The notes beneath the pieces are model-generated. The model did not search any database and was not told where the DNA came from. It saw only the letters and a list, made by a program, of their open reading frames with translations. A program made the position numbers and the translations under genes. From DAOTVD01 sp034437075 (GTDB taxonomy: Bacteria > Chloroflexota > Anaerolineae > Aggregatilineales > J027), in NCBI GenBank assembly GCA_034437075.1, contig DAOTVD010000235.1, positions 1-8,910 of the forward strand: a DNA stretch of 8,910 bases, given 5' to 3'. This document shows positions 5,949-8,910 of this stretch, piece by piece (position 1 is the stretch's first letter; every line of letters begins with the position of its first letter).

Positions 5949-6617
5949 TTGGCCAAACAACGTGACCCCGCAACCTTTAACAAAGCGACCCAAGCTGCCC
6001 TACAAGCTTACATTAATGAGTTATTCGTCAAAGAAACCGAAACGCAAATGCAGGTGCGCCAATCCGCCGCCGACTATGACCTGCCGCAGATTGAACTGCG
6101 CCCTTACGAAGGCCAGTTTCTTATGTGGCTCGCAACGCTCGTCGGCGCGCAACGCATTGTCGAGATCGGCACCCTAGCCGGGTATTCTGCGACCTGGTTA
6201 GCGCGCGCGCTACCCATCGACGGTAAATTAATCTGCCTGGAAAAATCACAAAAAGCGGCGGATATTGCGCGCCAAAATTTTGAACTCGTCGGCATCGATC
6301 ATCTGATTGATTTGATCGTAGGCGATGCCCACCAAATGCTAAAGACATTAGAAGGGCCGTTTGATATGGTCTTTATCGATGCCGAAAAATCCGGCTATGC
6401 CGCCTATTTAGATTGGGCCATGGACAATGTGCGCGAGCGGGGCATTATCGCGGCCCATAATGCCTTCCAAGGCGGAGATATCCTGGACGAAGGCACCGCT
6501 AACCCGGAAGTGCAAGCTATGCAAGCTTTTAACCGTCGCCTGACAGAAGAATTTAGCCTGTTGCCGTCCATCTATCCTGCTGGCGACGGTATTCTGGTGG
6601 CGATGAAGTTGCCTTAA
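5949..6617 (+). CDS. Family-3 SAM-dependent O-methyltransferase (COMT/CCoAOMT-like)
   Basis: A 222-residue class I methyltransferase like bacterial relatives of catechol and caffeoyl-CoA O-methyltransferases. The start is TTG at 5949: AGGAGG at 5937-5942 stands six bases before it, and the frame upstream lies inside the zinc-protein gene. SAM-binding motif I is VEIGTLAGYSATWLA (71-85), the acidic residue after strand 2 is Glu98, and VGDA (124-127) follows. FIDAEKSGYAAYLDWA (142-157) carries Asp144, the first metal ligand. The segment GIIAAHNAFQGG (165-176) corresponds to the usual (A/D)DN-x-x-x-GG metal site, but the Asp is His170, followed by Asn171. The fold and cofactor site look intact; metal use may be altered. 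The acceptor is unknown, since the only partner gene encodes a small zinc protein. The stop interlocks with that of the gene on the other strand. Confidence 0.9.
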   Translation: MAKQRDPATFNKATQAALQAYINELFVKETETQMQVRQSAADYDLPQIELRPYEGQFLMWLATLVGAQRIVEIGTLAGYSATWLARALPIDGKLICLEKSQKAADIARQNFELVGIDHLIDLIVGDAHQMLKTLEGPFDMVFIDAEKSGYAAYLDWAMDNVRERGIIAAHNAFQGGDILDEGTANPEVQAMQAFNRRLTEEFSLLPSIYPAGDGILVAMKLP

Positions 6618-6907
6618 AGATCGGCCAAGTTCTCGACGCGCGCTTCAACGTATTCTGGCGTTACGCGCTCTAAATGCGCGATGTGTCGGTCGGTGTGTTT
6701 GACGGGCTCTCGCCGTGGGACTTCGACTAACGTCACCCGCAGCCCCACGTTCGGCAATTCGTAGGTGGTGTGCCACTCGTTGTGGATCGCATTCCGCCAA
6801 TATTTCAGCCGAGCGTCCGTATCCAGCTTGCGGATTTCCGCACGTGCACGCTTGTATTTCAGACTCGCCAGATGCTCGGCGAGGGCTTGACGTTCTTTTT
6901 CATTCAT
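6614..6907 (-). CDS. Hypothetical protein, 97 residues
   Basis: A 97-residue protein I do not recognise. The N-terminal half (1-45) is a strongly basic, probably helical stretch (LASLKYKRARAEIRKLDTDARLKYWRNAI). The second half looks like a beta segment (GLRVTLVEVP, 55-64) and a final helix (PEYVEARVENLADL). It has four histidines but no cysteine, signal peptide or membrane span. The start ATG at 6907 has only a weak ribosome site (CAGG about nine bases ahead). An extended -10 promoter lies upstream (6943-6951, minus strand). The coding stop TAA uses TTAA at 6614-6617 together with the methyltransferase stop on the other strand. The opposite frame shows no recognisable protein, and the ordered composition argues for a real gene. 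The function is unknown. Confidence 0.7.
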   Translation of the reverse strand: MNEKERQALAEHLASLKYKRARAEIRKLDTDARLKYWRNAIHNEWHTTYELPNVGLRVTLVEVPRREPVKHTDRHIAHLERVTPEYVEARVENLADL

Positions 6908-6938
6908 GTCTGGTTGCCTGCCTCTTGCATGCTATCGC

Positions 6939-6967
6939 TTGAATTGTAGCATAAGCTCGCCTACAAT
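6939..6967 (+). promoter_or_regulatory. Promoter of xseA with almost no leader
   Basis: TTGAAT (6939-6944) and TACAAT (6962-6967) are 17 bases apart. Transcription would start near 6973-6974, only about three bases before the ATG at 6977, and no Shine-Dalgarno sequence lies there. Its -35 box overlaps the -10 box of the opposite promoter, so the two cannot be occupied together. Confidence 0.55.
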
Positions 6968-6969
6968 TC
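6941..6969. repeat. Perfect 9+9 inverted repeat spanning two divergent -10 boxes
   Basis: GAATTGTAG (6941-6949) and CTACAATTC (6961-6969) are exact reverse complements, with 11 bases between them and 20 bases from centre to centre. Each arm contains TACAAT, read outward on its own strand. It could be a symmetric operator, a pair of matched promoters, or both. Confidence 0.7.
6943..6951 (-). promoter_or_regulatory. Extended -10 promoter for the 97-residue protein gene
   Basis: On the minus strand the sequence reads TGCTACAAT, an extended -10 (TGn plus a five-of-six -10 box). No good -35 is present 17 bases upstream, as is usual for this class. Transcription would start near 6936, giving a leader of about 30 bases. 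Confidence 0.45.
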
Positions 6970-6976
6970 CGCAAGT

Positions 6977-8227
6977 ATGAATCAACAATTATCCATGTTT
7001 CAAGAACCACCCAATACCACGCCGCAATCCATCACGGCCATCACGCGCCGGGTGCGCGACTTGCTGGAAAATCAGCGAGACTTGCAGGACTTATGGGTTG
7101 AAGGCGAAGTCAGCAATTATAAACGGGCACCCTCCGGGCATTTGTATTTCTCGCTGAAGGATGCTAACGCCCAGCTTAAATGCGTCATGTGGAAGACCGA
7201 CGCGGCCAAGCTGACCTTCGAACCCGCGCATGGCGATCAGATCGTGGCCCATGGCCGCATCAGCGTGTATGAAGTGCAGGGCGTATATCAGTTTTACGCC
7301 GATAGCCTACAACCCGCCGGGCAAGGCGATTTACATCGCCAATTCGAACGCTTGAAAGCCTACCTAGAAGCTGATGGTTTGTTCGAAAGCAGCCGCAAAC
7401 AACCCTTGCCCGCCTTCCCACGCTGCATCGGGATTGTGACCTCGGCTAAGGCGGCTGGCCTGCAAGACGTGCTCAACATATTAGAGCGCCGTTACCCGCT
7501 CGCGCAGGTTATCCTCAGCCCCACCCTGGTGCAGGGCACCGCAGCCCCACCGCAAATTGTGCGGGCTATCGACCGGCTGAATCGCCGGGATGACATAGAC
7601 GTTATGCTGGTTATCCGAGGTGGCGGCAGCCTGGAAGACCTATGGTGCTTTAACGATGAAGCGGTCGTGCGCGCGGTGGCCGCTGCGCGCATCCCCACGG
7701 TGACGGGCGTTGGCCATGAAATTGACTTCACGCTAGTGGATTTCGCGGCGGATGTGCGCGCGCCAACGCCTTCGGCAGCGGCGGAAATCGCCACGCCCGA
7801 CCAAAATGAACTACGTGCAGCTGTTATCTACTTGGCTGGGCGACTCGACGCAACCGTGCGGACGCGCATCACGGCTCTGCAAGATGTCACCGACCAACAC
7901 CAACGCGCTTTAGGGTGGCTATCCCCAGCCAAGCGCCTGGCCGATTTGCGCCAAAAGCTGGACGAACAAGCCTTCCGCTTGAACCAAGCCGGGCACGCGC
8001 ATGTAAACGCACAACGTCATCGTTTAGAACATTTGCAAACGCGCCTGTACGCCGCCAGCCCGCAGCATATCATGGCGCGGGGCTATGCTATGGTCACCCG
8101 CGCGGGGGATGGCAAGCGTATGCATAGCGTGCAAGATGCCGCACCCGGCACCAGCGTGCTTGTACAAATGCAAGATGGCACCCTCAAAGCGTCCGTAACA
8201 GAAAGGACCTATGATGACCCCGAATGA
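6977..8227 (+). CDS. xseA: Exodeoxyribonuclease VII large subunit
   Basis: The 416-residue catalytic subunit of exonuclease VII, which trims single-stranded DNA in both directions and acts in repair and removal of damaged DNA ends. The N-terminal OB-fold (about 17-112) holds LWVEGEVSNYKRAPSGHLYFSLKD. The nuclease domain begins near 144 with FPRCIGIVTS. Residues matching those needed in E. coli XseA are present: Asp164 (LQDVL), Arg214 (RGGGSLEDLW, 214-223), His247 and Asp250 (VGHEID), followed by DVRAPTPSAAAE (259-270). The loop after VTS reads AKAAGLQD, where most members have P-T-G-A-A-x-x-D, a minor variation. A helical region (about 275-360) binds the small subunit, and a C-terminal segment (366-416) closes the protein. 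The ATG at 6977 follows a promoter at a distance that leaves almost no leader, without a ribosome site. The end overlaps xseB. Confidence 0.97.
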   Translation: MNQQLSMFQEPPNTTPQSITAITRRVRDLLENQRDLQDLWVEGEVSNYKRAPSGHLYFSLKDANAQLKCVMWKTDAAKLTFEPAHGDQIVAHGRISVYEVQGVYQFYADSLQPAGQGDLHRQFERLKAYLEADGLFESSRKQPLPAFPRCIGIVTSAKAAGLQDVLNILERRYPLAQVILSPTLVQGTAAPPQIVRAIDRLNRRDDIDVMLVIRGGGSLEDLWCFNDEAVVRAVAAARIPTVTGVGHEIDFTLVDFAADVRAPTPSAAAEIATPDQNELRAAVIYLAGRLDATVRTRITALQDVTDQHQRALGWLSPAKRLADLRQKLDEQAFRLNQAGHAHVNAQRHRLEHLQTRLYAASPQHIMARGYAMVTRAGDGKRMHSVQDAAPGTSVLVQMQDGTLKASVTERTYDDPE

Positions 8228-8444
8228 TACTGCATCGAATGACCTCTCATTAGAAGAAGCTCTGCAAAAACTAGAAGCTATCGTGCAGCAGCTCGAAAGT
8301 GGCGAAGGCTCGCTGGATGAGGCCCTCGCGCTCTTTGAAGAAGGTCAAACCCTGGTGCGCTTTTGCCAACAAGACCTAGACGCCAAAGAACTGCGTGTGC
8401 AGCAAATTTTGGATGACGAGAGCCTGGCACCGTTTGATCGTTAA
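8214..8444 (+). CDS. xseB: Exodeoxyribonuclease VII small subunit
   Basis: The 76-residue small subunit, several copies of which coat the helical arm of XseA and hold back and support the nuclease. The family pattern is clear: LSLEEALQKLEAIVQQLE, then GEGSLDEALALFEEG and a C-terminal coiled helix with CQQDLDAKELRVQQIL. Two adjacent ATGs (8211 and 8214) are in frame; AAAGGA at 8202-8207 leaves six bases to the second and only three to the first, so I prefer 8214. The gene begins inside the last codons of xseA (14-17 bases of overlap, different frame), which links the translation of the two subunits. No clear terminator follows; a weak five-pair GC hairpin at 8447-8460 has no T run. Confidence 0.95.
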   Translation: MTPNDTASNDLSLEEALQKLEAIVQQLESGEGSLDEALALFEEGQTLVRFCQQDLDAKELRVQQILDDESLAPFDR

Positions 8445-8474
8445 ATCCGCCAATGGGCGGGCGGTGGGCTGGCG

Positions 8475-8483
8475 TGGTATAAC
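8475..8483 (+). promoter_or_regulatory. Candidate extended -10 promoter of the DAHP synthase gene
   Basis: TGGTATAAC is an extended -10 element (TGn followed by a five-of-six -10 box). No -35 match is seen 17 bases upstream, where the sequence is G-rich. It would give a leader of about 30 bases that includes the ribosome site GGGAG at 8512-8516. Confidence 0.45.
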
Positions 8484-8520
8484 AGAGAGCGCATAGCATG
8501 ACCGTCCACGAGGGAGAACC

Positions 8521-8910
8521 ATGGCTGAAAAGAAAAGCCGCATTTTCGAACTGCGTCAAGAGATTGACGATATTAATTTGCAAATCTTGTCCTTGCTGAA
8601 CCGCCGCGCCACCATCGCGTCGGAAATCGGCCAAGTGCAGCAGCAACTCGGCACCCGATTTTATGACCCCGAGCGCGAAGCCGAAATGCTCCAGGCGCTC
8701 GAACATGCCAACCAGGGGCCTTTCAGTAACGACACCATCAAAGCATTGTTTAAGGAAATTTTTCGCGCGACCTTATCGTTGGAAGAAAGAGAAGCCCGCG
8801 CGCAGATTCTCGTCCAGCGCAAACACCCGGACGAGCGCACGGTCATCGAATTGCCCGAAGGCGTCACGATTGGCGATGGTAGCCTGACGATTGTCACCGG
8901 GCCATGTGCC
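8521..8910 (+). CDS. aroF: Bifunctional chorismate mutase / 3-deoxy-7-phosphoheptulonate synthase, 3' end missing
   Basis: First enzyme of the shikimate pathway: DAHP synthase condenses phosphoenolpyruvate and erythrose 4-phosphate. The first 130 residues are present, like the Bacillus subtilis AroA(G) type (the symbol aroF is one of several in use). Residues 7-90 form an AroQ-type chorismate mutase domain, with Arg12, Arg28, Arg52 and Glu53 matching E. coli mutase Arg11, Arg28, Arg51 and Glu52. Two catalytic positions differ: E. coli Lys39 is Gln40 here (EIGQVQQ, where relatives read EIGKAKE), and Gln88 is Glu88. The synthase domain starts near 106 (RTVIELPEGVTIGDG) and reaches the metal-site GPCA (127-130) at the window edge. 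In this class the mutase domain also senses chorismate or prephenate for feedback inhibition. The ATG at 8521 is set by GGGAG at 8512-8516. Confidence 0.92.
   Translation, partial: MAEKKSRIFELRQEIDDINLQILSLLNRRATIASEIGQVQQQLGTRFYDPEREAEMLQALEHANQGPFSNDTIKALFKEIFRATLSLEEREARAQILVQRKHPDERTVIELPEGVTIGDGSLTIVTGPCA

Noticed and set aside
8447..8460. CCGCC-AATG-GGCGG hairpin after xseB as a terminator
   Set aside because: Five GC pairs but followed by G-rich sequence without T's.
8278..8706. 142-residue frame on the minus strand across xseB and aroF
   Set aside because: It crosses two well-supported genes and an intergenic gap with a promoter, and has no recognisable features.

Overview
The window holds twelve genes, ten complete and one cut at each end, with no stretch over 300 bases free of coding sequence. 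It looks like a bacterial chromosome of moderate G+C content, with housekeeping genes in short operons that switch strand several times. There is no insertion sequence, tRNA, rRNA, CRISPR array or phage gene. The mix suggests a member of the Chloroflexota (Anaerolineae-like): an ArsA-type ATPase with an HSP20-like tail, an AarF/UbiB kinase-like protein, a Bacillus-type chorismate mutase/DAHP synthase fusion, and genes that seem to be read without a Shine-Dalgarno site. That placement is inference.

Region 1 (1-1840, +): the end of fabI (enoyl-ACP reductase) overlaps by one base (TAATG) a winged-helix protein of the AlkZ/YcaQ fold. That protein lacks the usual catalytic glutamines and contains a run of twelve C's. 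Region 2 (1841-2638, +): a promoter and an unusually symmetric leader precede two small, paralogous helical proteins, which end at a clear intrinsic terminator. Region 3 (2637-5545, -): an arsA/get3-like ATPase followed by an AarF/ABC1/UbiB-family membrane kinase-like protein, tail-to-tail with region 2.

Region 4 (5546-6617, +): divergent from arsA, an apparently leaderless gene for an 82-residue protein with eight evenly paired zinc ligands is tightly coupled to a family-3 O-methyltransferase that starts at TTG. Region 5 (6614-6907, -): a 97-residue hypothetical protein whose stop codon interlocks with that of the methyltransferase. Region 6 (6908-8444, +): overlapping divergent promoters built on a perfect 9+9 inverted repeat, then xseA and xseB, the two subunits of exonuclease VII, with overlapping reading frames. 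Region 7 (8445-8910, +): an extended -10 promoter and the start of a chorismate mutase/DAHP synthase that heads the shikimate pathway. Its mutase half has two substituted catalytic positions.

No obviously new multi-gene system is present. The best leads are the cross-brace zinc protein beside the Get3-like ATPase, the promoter architecture at 6939-6976, the QxQ-less AlkZ-like protein with its poly-C tract, the tandem helical paralogs, and the altered chorismate mutase site.
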